A stretch of 64,000 bases of DNA from Clostridia bacterium. GTDB taxonomy: Bacteria; Bacillota; Clostridia; Oscillospirales; Acutalibacteraceae. The stretch covers positions 1 to 64,000 of the forward strand of contig JAFQCR010000014.1 in assembly GCA_017416345.1 (NCBI GenBank). Direction: 5' to 3'. Position numbers and translations under genes: made by a program. Under the pieces are notes generated by a model, which saw nothing but the letters and a program-made list of their open reading frames with translations, was not told the origin of the DNA and did not search any database. Every line of letters begins with the position of its first letter. The stretch's first letter is position 1. Below are positions 25,479-33,463 of the stretch, piece after piece.

Positions 25479-26939
25479 GTGCTTCAGATAAACGAAAATG
25501 CGATACACAAGTGCAAACGTCCGATAAAGGTCTTGCAGTTTGGCGAAGGCTGTTTTTTGCGTGCGTTTGTTGATCATATGATAGATATCGCCAATGAAAA
25601 AGGCGCTTTTGACGGTAATATCGTGATGGTCAAGCCAAGGGAAACGGGTAATGTTGACCTTTTTAAAAAGCAGGATAGCCTTTATACCGTTATTCTTCGC
25701 GGTGTTGAGAACGGCGAGGTTATCGACACCCATCGCACCGTTACTGCCGTTGAAAAAACACTTCATTGCAAGGCCGATTACGAGGAATACATAGCTTTGG
25801 CCGAGCTTGACACGCTTGAGTTTATCGTTTCCAACACCACCGAGGCAGGTATCGTGCTTGATGTGACCGATAAAATGGACGGTCTGCCCAAAACCTATCC
25901 CGGAAAGCTTACACAGTTTTTGTATAAGCGTTGGGAGCATTTCAGCGGTGCTATAGATAAGGGGCTTATCATTTTACCCGTGGAGCTTATCGAGGATAAC
26001 GGTAAAAAACTGCTTCAATATGTGCTGAAGCTTGCTGATGTGTGGCAGTTACCCGAAGGCTTTAAGAATTGGGTTAAAGACAGTTGTGTTTTCTGCAACA
26101 CCCTTGTCGACCGAATCGTCACGGGGTATCCTGAAAATGACGATGAGGCCTTGTGGCAACAGTTGGGCTTTAAGGACGATTTGCTTGACGTGGGTGAGCC
26201 GTTTGCACTTTGGGTCATCGAAAGCGAACGTGACATAAGCGACCGATTGCCGTTTGATAAGATCGGTCTGCCGGTGGTTTTTTGTAACGATCTTATGCCA
26301 TACCGTGAGTGTAAGGTGCGAGTGCTCAACGGAGCGCATACATCCTCGGTGCTGATAGGCTATCTTGCAGGATTCGATATTGTAAGGGATTGTGTTAATG
26401 ATGAAATCGTGGGTGAGTTTGTCCGCAAAACGGTTATGGAGGAGATAGTGCCGCTTGTACCTTTGAATGACGCAGAGGTAAAAGCTTTTGCTGCTTCGGT
26501 TTTTGAACGGTTCCGCAATCCGTTTATCGACCACAGTCTTTTGGCAATATCGCTCAATTCGGTTTCCAAGTGGAAGGCAAGAGTGTTGCCGACATTTAAG
26601 GATCATTACGAAAAATACGGAACGGTGCCGAAAAAACTGACCTTTTCATTTGCGGCTTTGCTGGTGTTTTACCGCTCGACCGACCGCCGAGAGGACGGCC
26701 TTTATGCCAAGCGCAAGGACGGTACAGAGTATGTTGTTCACGACGGCGATGAGGTTCTCGATTTTATCTCACAGCAAAGCGGCAAAACGACCGCAGAATA
26801 TGTAAGATCGGTTGCCGATAATATTGATTTTTGGGGCGAGAGTTTGACCCGATACAACGGCTTTTGCGATGCCGTTACCGATTGGGTCCGTGAAATTGAA
26901 AACGATCCCAAAATGGCTTTGCGAAAGGTTTTGGAGTGA
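25479..26939 (+). CDS. uxaB: Tagaturonate reductase (altronate oxidoreductase)
   Basis: This 486-residue NAD-dependent enzyme of the mannitol dehydrogenase family interconverts tagaturonate and altronate in galacturonate breakdown. The N-terminal Rossmann start is VLQFGEGCFLRAF, and NGAHTSSV is the family motif near the active site. GTG 25479 is chosen because AGGGAG lies seven bases before it. The length fits the 483 residues of E. coli UxaB. It is three bases before uxaA. No uronate isomerase (uxaC) lies nearby. Confidence 0.92.
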   Translation: MLQINENAIHKCKRPIKVLQFGEGCFLRAFVDHMIDIANEKGAFDGNIVMVKPRETGNVDLFKKQDSLYTVILRGVENGEVIDTHRTVTAVEKTLHCKADYEEYIALAELDTLEFIVSNTTEAGIVLDVTDKMDGLPKTYPGKLTQFLYKRWEHFSGAIDKGLIILPVELIEDNGKKLLQYVLKLADVWQLPEGFKNWVKDSCVFCNTLVDRIVTGYPENDDEALWQQLGFKDDLLDVGEPFALWVIESERDISDRLPFDKIGLPVVFCNDLMPYRECKVRVLNGAHTSSVLIGYLAGFDIVRDCVNDEIVGEFVRKTVMEEIVPLVPLNDAEVKAFAASVFERFRNPFIDHSLLAISLNSVSKWKARVLPTFKDHYEKYGTVPKKLTFSFAALLVFYRSTDRREDGLYAKRKDGTEYVVHDGDEVLDFISQQSGKTTAEYVRSVADNIDFWGESLTRYNGFCDAVTDWVREIENDPKMALRKVLE

Positions 26940-26942
26940 AAT

Positions 26943-28424
26943 ATGCAGGCGATTAAAATACATAAAAATGACAATGTGGCGGTTGCCGTTGCCGACCTTA
27001 AAAGCGGTCAGACCGTTTCGGTAAACGGGCAGGATATCTATTTAAAGAATGACATTCCTGCAGGCCACAAATTTGCCATCAATGACATTAAATCAAATGA
27101 AAAGGTCATAAAATACGGGTACTCAATAGGGCTTGCGGCTGATGATATTACGGTCGGTCAGCACGTTCACACGCATAATGTGAGATCCGATGTGAACGGT
27201 ATTTTAGAGTATACATATAATCCGTCATTCTCTGAACTTGAACCCATTGAGCCCGAAACCTTTTTGGGCTACCGCAGAGCAAACTCAACGGTTGGCATCC
27301 GCAACGAGGTGTGGATAATCCCCACCGTTGGCTGTGTCAACAATACCGTCAAGGAAATGGAACGTAAGGCGCAGGGGTTTTTGACCGAAAACATTGACGG
27401 TATCAAGTGCTTTACTCATCCTTACGGCTGTTCGCAGTTGGGTGACGATCAACTTAACACCTTGAAATTTTTGTCGGGAATGATAAAGCACCCCAACGCC
27501 GCCGCTGTGCTTGTGGTTGGCTTGGGATGCGAAAACGGCAATATTGACGAGCTCAAAAAGGTGCTTGGCGATTATGATGAAGCACGGGTTAAGCTTCTTG
27601 TGTGTCAGGAGCATTCCGACGAGGTAAAGGCCGGTGTAAAGCTTTTAAAAGACCTTTGCCGATATGCCGATACCTTCCGCCGTGAGCCGATACCTGCATC
27701 CGAGCTCGTGATCGGTCTTAAATGCGGCGGCTCGGACGGTTTTTCGGGCTTGACCGCCAATCCTTTGTTGGGTCAAATCTCGGACAAGCTGATAGCAATG
27801 GGCGGCAGCGCAATTCTCACCGAGGTGCCCGAAATGTTCGGTGCGGAAACCGTTTTGATGGAACGCTGTAAAACCGAGGCGCTGTTCCGGAAAACGGTTG
27901 ACCTTATCAATAATTTCAAGCGGTATTTTATGAAATACGGCGAGCGTGTGGACGAAAATCCGTCACCCGGTAACAAGCAGGGCGGCATCACGACCCTTGC
28001 CGATAAATCCTTGGGTTGTGTGCAAAAGTGCGGCACCGCACCCGTATGCGATGTTTTGGAATACGGCGAGGCGGTCAAAACACACGGTCTGTCGCTTTTG
28101 TCGGCACCGGGTAATGACCTTGTAGCTTCCTGCGCGCTTATGGCATCGGGCGCACATATGGTGCTTTTCACAACGGGTCGTGGCACACCGTTTGGCTGTC
28201 CCGTGCCGACCGTCAAGATATCAAGCAACAGCACGCTGTTTGAAAAGAAGAAAAACTGGATAGATCTTGATGCAGGGAGGATGCTGAGCGGTGAAACGCC
28301 CGAAATGCTTCAAAACGAGCTGTTAGAACTTATTTTGGATATTGCCTCGGGAAAAGTGACCGCCAAGTCGGAAGCACTTGACAACCGTGATTTAAGCATT
28401 TTTAAGGATGGCGTTACTCTTTAA
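26943..28424 (+). CDS. uxaA: Altronate dehydratase
   Basis: The 493-residue enzyme dehydrates altronate to 2-keto-3-deoxygluconate and is normally Fe-dependent. An N-terminal SAF-like domain (about 1-95, with VGQHVHTHNV) is followed by the UxaA/GarD domain. Seen motifs are GYRRANSTVGIRN, HPYGCSQLGDD, GLKCGGSDGFSG and GRGTPFGCPVPTVKIS. It follows uxaB in one operon and should supply the KDG pathway, whose later genes are not in this window. Confidence 0.94.
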   Translation: MQAIKIHKNDNVAVAVADLKSGQTVSVNGQDIYLKNDIPAGHKFAINDIKSNEKVIKYGYSIGLAADDITVGQHVHTHNVRSDVNGILEYTYNPSFSELEPIEPETFLGYRRANSTVGIRNEVWIIPTVGCVNNTVKEMERKAQGFLTENIDGIKCFTHPYGCSQLGDDQLNTLKFLSGMIKHPNAAAVLVVGLGCENGNIDELKKVLGDYDEARVKLLVCQEHSDEVKAGVKLLKDLCRYADTFRREPIPASELVIGLKCGGSDGFSGLTANPLLGQISDKLIAMGGSAILTEVPEMFGAETVLMERCKTEALFRKTVDLINNFKRYFMKYGERVDENPSPGNKQGGITTLADKSLGCVQKCGTAPVCDVLEYGEAVKTHGLSLLSAPGNDLVASCALMASGAHMVLFTTGRGTPFGCPVPTVKISSNSTLFEKKKNWIDLDAGRMLSGETPEMLQNELLELILDIASGKVTAKSEALDNRDLSIFKDGVTL

Positions 28425-28443
28425 TATATAGGTGGTGTTATTA

Positions 28444-29694
28444 TTGAAAACATCTTATGAGGTTGTTGTTGTCGGCGCCGGCCCTGCCGGTATTGCGGCT
28501 GCTTATTCGGCGGCAATGTGCGGAGCCGACACGCTTTTGATCGAAAAAAGCGGTTGTGTCGGTGGAATGAGCACAAGCGGACTTTTAAGTGCGTGGTGCG
28601 GTAGTTGTTCAAGCGGCTTTTATCAGAAAGTGAGGTCGCTTACCACCGAAAAACGTGTTCGCCGTTGCGTTTACTCGCCGGAAACGCTTAAAACGCTATA
28701 TTTGACTCTGCTTAATGAAGCAGGTGTTAACCTTATGCTACACACAAGTTTTATTAAAGCAAACGTTAAAAACGATATTATAAACAGCATTGATATTTTG
28801 GGCGCAGGTGAGGTTTTCACAGTAAAAGCCAATGTATTTATTGATGCCACAGGTGACGGCTTTGTTGCAAGATCGGCAGGTGTTCCATACTGTAAAGGCC
28901 GTGAGACCGATCATCTTATGCAACCGATGTCGTTGATCTTTACAGTTGGCGGTGTTGATGATTCAAGGGCGGTTTACCCAACCTTTAAAACGCACCCGGA
29001 TATACAGCAAAAAATGCAGGAGTACGTTGAGGCAGGGAAGATCGCTCATCCTGCAGGTCACGTTATTCTTATTGAGGGTTATCATTCAGGGACTGCAACG
29101 GTTAATATGACCAACGTAATTATGTCTGACGGAACCGACGTAGCAGACATTACCTCTGCCGAGCTACTTACTCGCCGACAGGTGCCGCAGATAATAGAGT
29201 TTTTGCGTGAATGTGTACCCGGATATGAAAAGTGCTATTGCCTGCAGACGGCTGAATACATCGGTGTGCGTGAAAGCCTGCATTTTGAGGGCGATTATAC
29301 TCTGTCCGAAAATGATATACTCAATCAAACGATTTTTGACGATTGGGTCGTTGCCAATGCGGCCTTTTCTTTTGATAACCACAACCTTACGGGAAGCGGT
29401 GTTGACAAAGGCAATCTAAAATATAACGGAGAAAGATACACTATACCTTATCGCAGCTTGTTGGCCAAAGGAATTAACAATCTGTTGCTTTCGGGTCGCA
29501 ATATTTCGGGCACACACATGGCACACTCGAGTTTCAGAGTAATGCCGATAAGTAGTGGCACAGGTGAAGGTGCGGGTGTTGCGGCGGCACTGTCCGCTAA
29601 AAATGCAACCGACCTACGAGATGTTGATATAAAGCGGGTTCAAGATATTCTCGTTGGCCGATTCGGCGGTGAATTGCCGAAACCTATTATATAA
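28444..29694 (+). CDS. FAD-dependent oxidoreductase (FAD_oxidored family)
   Basis: The 416-residue protein has an N-terminal dinucleotide-binding motif, GAGPAGIAAAYSA, a GGMSTSG segment and a second FAD motif near the C-terminus (LLLSGRNISGTHMAH). It belongs with the FAD-dependent oxidoreductases often found beside carbohydrate catabolic genes. Its substrate is unknown. TTG 28444 is preferred because AGGTGG stands eight bases before it. It is 19 bases after uxaA and ends at a terminator, so it looks like the third gene of the uxaBA unit. Confidence 0.82.
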   Translation: MKTSYEVVVVGAGPAGIAAAYSAAMCGADTLLIEKSGCVGGMSTSGLLSAWCGSCSSGFYQKVRSLTTEKRVRRCVYSPETLKTLYLTLLNEAGVNLMLHTSFIKANVKNDIINSIDILGAGEVFTVKANVFIDATGDGFVARSAGVPYCKGRETDHLMQPMSLIFTVGGVDDSRAVYPTFKTHPDIQQKMQEYVEAGKIAHPAGHVILIEGYHSGTATVNMTNVIMSDGTDVADITSAELLTRRQVPQIIEFLRECVPGYEKCYCLQTAEYIGVRESLHFEGDYTLSENDILNQTIFDDWVVANAAFSFDNHNLTGSGVDKGNLKYNGERYTIPYRSLLAKGINNLLLSGRNISGTHMAHSSFRVMPISSGTGEGAGVAAALSAKNATDLRDVDIKRVQDILVGRFGGELPKPII

Positions 29695-29698
29695 TGAA

Positions 29699-29735
29699 AA
29701 AACACTTGACAACCGTGACGGATGCCAAGTGTTTT
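29699..29735 (+). terminator. Terminator of the uxaBA operon
   Basis: AAAACACTTG (29699-29708) pairs with CAAGTGTTTT (29726-29735), followed by more T residues. Confidence 0.8.
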
Positions 29736-29801
29736 TTATTATTGTGTAACGAATACTACCAGCTGTGCTGGTAGCTCCAAAAAGCTTTAGCTATGCATAG
29801 T

Positions 29802-29970
29802 CCTACCGCAGAGGAAAGCCTCCCCTGTGTAAGGGGAGGTGGGCAAAATCTTTGATTTTGCTCGGAGGGGTTGTACTAATAGTGACAATCCCTCAGTCAG
29901 CCGTTCGGCTGACAGCTCCCTTTGCACAAGGGAGCCTTGGTGCGCTCATAACAGCATCTGCGGTGGTAGG
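29802..29970. repeat. Head-to-head pair of two-hairpin repeats with inverted flanks
   Basis: One element runs on the plus strand (29819-29874: CCTCCCCT/AGGGGAGG, then GCAAAATC/GATTTTGC, then CGGAGGGGTTGT). A second runs on the minus strand (29885-29935), starting ACAATCCCTCAG and ending in the CTCCCTT/AAGGGAG stem. CCTACCGCAGA (29802-29812) is repeated inverted with a small bulge at 29957-29970. This fills most of the 372-base gap 29695-30066, in which no gene is seen. Confidence 0.65.
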
Positions 29971-30066
29971 GCAGGATGTGCAAGCGAAAGATATCTCCAT
30001 GTGCCTATAGGCTCGGCGGGTAAAAGGCCCTAAGGGGGCTGTGCATACCACCGGCGCGGCCGGTAG

Positions 30067-31311
30067 TTATGATTCAAGCGTTTTCTTTTTTCTTTGCTTG
30101 TGCAAGATTGAATAAATGAAAATACCGATAAGAGGAAAGAGCATTCCGCACAGCATACCAAGCTTCATTCCAAGCTGTTCGGGCGAAAGACCCCAATCAG
30201 CCGCAAGTGTCAAAGCACCCGGAATCTCCATTGTTGCGTCGGTAATAACACCGACCAGCTGTGGGCCCACCGATGCGCCGAGGTCACCGCCTGCCGCCAT
30301 AAGTGCAAACATAAATACGCCGCCGTGGGGAAACTTTTCGGTTGCCACCATCAGCATACCCGGCCACATCATCGAGGTGCAAAGACCGGTAAAAGCACAG
30401 GCCAAAAGACCAATTATCGCAATGTCTGATACTGCGGCGGTAAGGTAGCACAGCGTTGCTCCGATCGAACCAAGCAAAATGACCTTGGTAATGTTTTTGC
30501 CGATCTTGGAGTATAAGGTTCGGCCGATGCCTAACGTTACGGCAAACATAGCAACACCGAAGATATCGCCCCAAACCTTGGAAATGCCGAGCGACTGCTC
30601 AAGATAGCTCGATGCCCATTGAGCCATTGTGACCTCACTTGCACCGCCGAGAAAGATGGCGATCACGCAGAGCCACAAGGTCTTGTTTTTAAGCTGATTC
30701 AAAGCGCCCGATACCTTATCGGGAGTTTCCATTTTGGGCATTTTTGCGTTGGAAAATAACAGAGCCGATGTTAAAGGGATAAGCGCAAAGCCGAAAACAA
30801 GCCATTGCCAAAGATCTCTGCCTAAAAGCCTTATAAAAAGGGTGAAAATAACAACAAAGAACACAACGCCCCAGGCATATACCGAGTGTAGCTTGCTCAT
30901 TTCACGGTCGGGGTCATCGGCAGGCAGAGCGGCGATTATGGGACTTATCAGCACCTCGGCAAGACCTGCACCGAGCGAGAAGATAACGGTACCGATAACC
31001 AGACCAAGATAAATATTATTCGGCATTATCCACGGAGTCAGTCCGTAGAACAGCAAGCCTACCGCACCGATACACGGCATCAGCTTGACGGTAAGCGGGA
31101 TGTTGAATTTGTGCGAGAAGAACGAGAATATAAGGTCAATGCTCAGCTGTGTGACAAAGTTTATCAGCACCAGCGTTCCCAAAAGGGAATATGATATTCC
31201 GTAAAGCTCACGGAAGGTCAAAAACAGCAGCGGTGACAGATTGCCGACCACCGACATGGTAAAGCTTGAAGAATAGCAAGCGGCCTTTAAACGTTTGATG
31301 TTAAGTTGCAT
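30067..31311 (-). CDS. Major facilitator superfamily transporter
   Basis: This 414-residue protein has about twelve transmembrane helices in two halves, with a central loop near 195-215. It resembles the sugar/fucose-permease-like part of the superfamily (SLLGTLVLINFVTQLS in helix 2, GGDLGASVGPQLVG late in the second half). The substrate is unknown; a sugar is plausible given nearby glycosidase genes. It ends in a basic tail. It faces the uxaBA operon and has its own promoter. Confidence 0.85.
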   Translation of the reverse strand: MQLNIKRLKAACYSSSFTMSVVGNLSPLLFLTFRELYGISYSLLGTLVLINFVTQLSIDLIFSFFSHKFNIPLTVKLMPCIGAVGLLFYGLTPWIMPNNIYLGLVIGTVIFSLGAGLAEVLISPIIAALPADDPDREMSKLHSVYAWGVVFFVVIFTLFIRLLGRDLWQWLVFGFALIPLTSALLFSNAKMPKMETPDKVSGALNQLKNKTLWLCVIAIFLGGASEVTMAQWASSYLEQSLGISKVWGDIFGVAMFAVTLGIGRTLYSKIGKNITKVILLGSIGATLCYLTAAVSDIAIIGLLACAFTGLCTSMMWPGMLMVATEKFPHGGVFMFALMAAGGDLGASVGPQLVGVITDATMEIPGALTLAADWGLSPEQLGMKLGMLCGMLFPLIGIFIYSILHKQRKKKTLES

Positions 31312-31335
31312 AGGTATCAGCTCCGATCAGCCAAC

Positions 31336-31364
31336 ATAATAACACATTACGGTGGCAAATTCAA
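31336..31364 (-). promoter_or_regulatory. Promoter of the MFS gene
   Basis: On the minus strand, TTGAAT (31364-31359) and TATTAT (31341-31336) are separated by 17 bases, 25 bases before the start codon. Confidence 0.5.
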
Positions 31365-31385
31365 GGTCAAATGTGCTTTATTTCC

Positions 31386-31414
31386 TTGACAAACGGAAGT
31401 TTTAAGCGCATAAT
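31386..31414 (+). promoter_or_regulatory. Promoter of the second trmD
   Basis: TTGACA (31386-31391), 17 bases and CATAAT (31409-31414) precede the second trmD by 32 bases. Confidence 0.6.
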
Positions 31415-31446
31415 TCAGTTATACATAAATTTCAAGAGGATACTAT

Positions 31447-32163
31447 ATGAAGATTTCGATACTGACCATAACTCCCGAGTTTTTTCAAGGCTTTTTGAAT
31501 ACCACCATCGTAAAACGTGCGATCGACAAAGGTAGATGTGAAATTGAGATAATTGATATAAAGAGCTACGCCCACGGTTCTTTCAGACATATTGACGATT
31601 CACCATTTGGCGGCGGCAGGGGAATGGTAATGCGCTGTCAGCCGATATACGACGCTTTGCAGGAGATCTGCGACGAAGGTTCGCATAAGATACTGCTTTC
31701 ACCCAAAGGCACTACCTACACCCAAAGCAAGGCAAGGGAGCTGTCCGGTAAAAAACATATCGTGTTGGTGTGCGGTCATTACGAGGGCGTGGACGCACGT
31801 GTTGAGGAATGGATGGACGAGCAGTTATCTATCGGTGACTATGTGCTGACGGGCGGTGAATTGGCCGCCGAGGTCATTACCGATTCGATAGTCCGTTTGC
31901 TTGACGGGGTGCTTCGTGAAGGCTCTGCGACCGAGGAATCGCACGAAAACGGTCTTTTGGAGTATCCGCAGTACACCCAACCGAGAGAGTTTAACGGTCA
32001 GTCTGTTCCCGAGATTCTGCTATCGGGTCATAAGGCAAAGATCGAGGAATGGCGGCTGACACAGTCACTGCTGCTGACCCGCAAGCACCGTCCCGATATG
32101 TTTGAAAAATACGGTTTGAGTGACAAAGAAAAGAAGCTGCTTGAAAAAGCAGACAAAGAATAA
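31447..32163 (+). CDS. Second TrmD-type tRNA (guanine-N1)-methyltransferase
   Basis: This 238-residue protein is full length and keeps the TrmD motifs PFGGGRGMVMR, SPKGTTYTQ, VCGHYEGVDARV, IGDYVLTGGE and GLLEYPQYTQP. As in the operon copy, glutamate stands where the catalytic aspartate is usual (TEESH). It is clearly diverged from the copy at 22839 and has a lysine-rich C-terminal extension. It has its own promoter and terminator and is not beside ribosomal genes. It may be a redundant enzyme, a replacement by transfer, or one with changed tRNA specificity. Confidence 0.9.
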   Translation: MKISILTITPEFFQGFLNTTIVKRAIDKGRCEIEIIDIKSYAHGSFRHIDDSPFGGGRGMVMRCQPIYDALQEICDEGSHKILLSPKGTTYTQSKARELSGKKHIVLVCGHYEGVDARVEEWMDEQLSIGDYVLTGGELAAEVITDSIVRLLDGVLREGSATEESHENGLLEYPQYTQPREFNGQSVPEILLSGHKAKIEEWRLTQSLLLTRKHRPDMFEKYGLSDKEKKLLEKADKE

Positions 32164-32166
32164 ATT

Positions 32167-32200
32167 AAGACCTCTGTGTATTGAAATGCACAGAGGTCTT
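32167..32200. terminator. Bidirectional terminator, second trmD and WbsX gene
   Basis: AAGACCTCTGTG (32167-32178) and CACAGAGGTCTT (32189-32200) form a perfect stem between the two converging stops. Confidence 0.85.
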
Positions 32201-32205
32201 TAATG

Positions 32206-33315
32206 TTACTCATCCTTAAATACCTTTTTGACGGCCTCAAGATAACCGTAGCCGTAAAGGTCATCGGGCTGTAGGTAGCTGGTTTCGGTCCATTCGTTCC
32301 AACTGTTTATGGTCACAAGTCCGACGTTGGTTTTTTCGGCCAACTCTTTAGCAAGAACCAAAGCCTTTTCAAACTCCTCGGGAGTGTTGTTTTTGACTAT
32401 GTGGTTGGCACCTGTTTTGTATCGTGGAGTATTGTCCCAACCGATGGAAACGTGGGGGCAGTAGGGGATGTTATAGTTGTCCGCGATCCATTTCCATTCA
32501 ACCTTTGCGGTCTCTACAATATCGGCATAGTCGCGGTTCATATTAGTGAAATGGCAATACTGATAATGGGTCAGCGAGCTGAACGGCATCAGCTTGATGA
32601 CCTCGGAAGGATCGTAGGTGGTAACACCGCCGTCAAAGCCCGAAATGTTGGTCTTTATCTTTCCAAACTTGACGTATTGGAAATGAACGCCGTCAAGACC
32701 TGCCTTTTTGGCCTCTTCATTAAGCCATTCCATTTCAGCTTTAGCACTTTCAACGCCGCCAAGTCCGTCAATGAAGTTCTGCAGGTCGTAAATGCTCAAA
32801 ACCGGCTTGTTGTCTATCTTATAATACTCGGGCAGGGTGAAATACTTTTCAATCCAGCGCTTGCCGATCTTGCGGAACTGTTCGTTGCTTACCGAACCCG
32901 TCCAGATGTTTGTAGTGCGGTCAAGATGCGCAATTCTGCGATCCCACCCGTAGGTGACATCGTGGTTGGCCCACATAAGGTAGAATTTCATTTTAGAACG
33001 GTTTTTGGTCTTCAGAAAACCGTCATTTAAGCATTGCTCCAAAAACGGACGGTCGTCATACCAATACCAATCATAAATAAATATGTTTACGCCATGGTCG
33101 GTTGCGGCCTCGATCTCCATCTCCATAACATACGGGTCAGCCTCATTGACATAGCCCCACAAAGGCTTTCTTGGCCACAGATGGCCTTCATATCTCGGCT
33201 TGGCATCTCTGACGGTTTCCCATTCGCCCATGCCTTCGGGCCAAAATATCCTCGTTCTGCCCTCATCGCCGGTGTAGGCAGGCCAAACGTATGCTGCAAC
33301 ATCTATCTTACCCAT
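32206..33315 (-). CDS. WbsX/GH99-like glycan-active protein
   Basis: This 369-residue protein resembles the WbsX family, which has a GH99-like TIM barrel and occurs in polysaccharide gene clusters. Seen features are VAAYVWPAY at the N-terminus, IFIYDWYWYD, FYLMWANHD and a late TINSWNEWTETSYLQP segment, typical of the family. There is no signal peptide, so it acts in the cytoplasm. Whether it hydrolyses or transfers sugars is not known. ATG 33315 follows AAGGAG at a good distance. It lies beside three secreted GH16 enzymes, so a shared glycan pathway is plausible. Confidence 0.83.
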   Translation of the reverse strand: MGKIDVAAYVWPAYTGDEGRTRIFWPEGMGEWETVRDAKPRYEGHLWPRKPLWGYVNEADPYVMEMEIEAATDHGVNIFIYDWYWYDDRPFLEQCLNDGFLKTKNRSKMKFYLMWANHDVTYGWDRRIAHLDRTTNIWTGSVSNEQFRKIGKRWIEKYFTLPEYYKIDNKPVLSIYDLQNFIDGLGGVESAKAEMEWLNEEAKKAGLDGVHFQYVKFGKIKTNISGFDGGVTTYDPSEVIKLMPFSSLTHYQYCHFTNMNRDYADIVETAKVEWKWIADNYNIPYCPHVSIGWDNTPRYKTGANHIVKNNTPEEFEKALVLAKELAEKTNVGLVTINSWNEWTETSYLQPDDLYGYGYLEAVKKVFKDE

Positions 33316-33357
33316 AATTATTCTCCTTAAAATGTTGAATTGGTTGGATTTGTCTGT

Positions 33358-33386
33358 ATTATACAACATTTGATTATCAATGTCAA
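33358..33386 (-). promoter_or_regulatory. Sigma-A promoter of the WbsX-like gene
   Basis: On the minus strand, perfect TTGACA (33386-33381) and TATAAT (33363-33358) have a 17-base spacer, about 42 bases before the start. Confidence 0.8.
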
Positions 33387-33428
33387 TCGGTTTTAATTCT
33401 AAATTTTAAATTTAATGATACAAAAACG

Positions 33429-33455
33429 AACCCCACAGTTTAAAATCGTGGGGTT
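33429..33455 (-). terminator. Terminator of the first GH16 gene
   Basis: AACCCCAC (33429-33436) and GTGGGGTT (33448-33455) form the stem, followed on the minus strand by CGTTTTTG. It lies just beyond the GH16 stop. Confidence 0.75.
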
Positions 33456-33463
33456 GCTGTATG

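Noticed and set aside
29839..30033. A short ORF in the uxaBA-MFS gap
   Set aside because: It lies entirely within the repeat pair and has no ribosome site.
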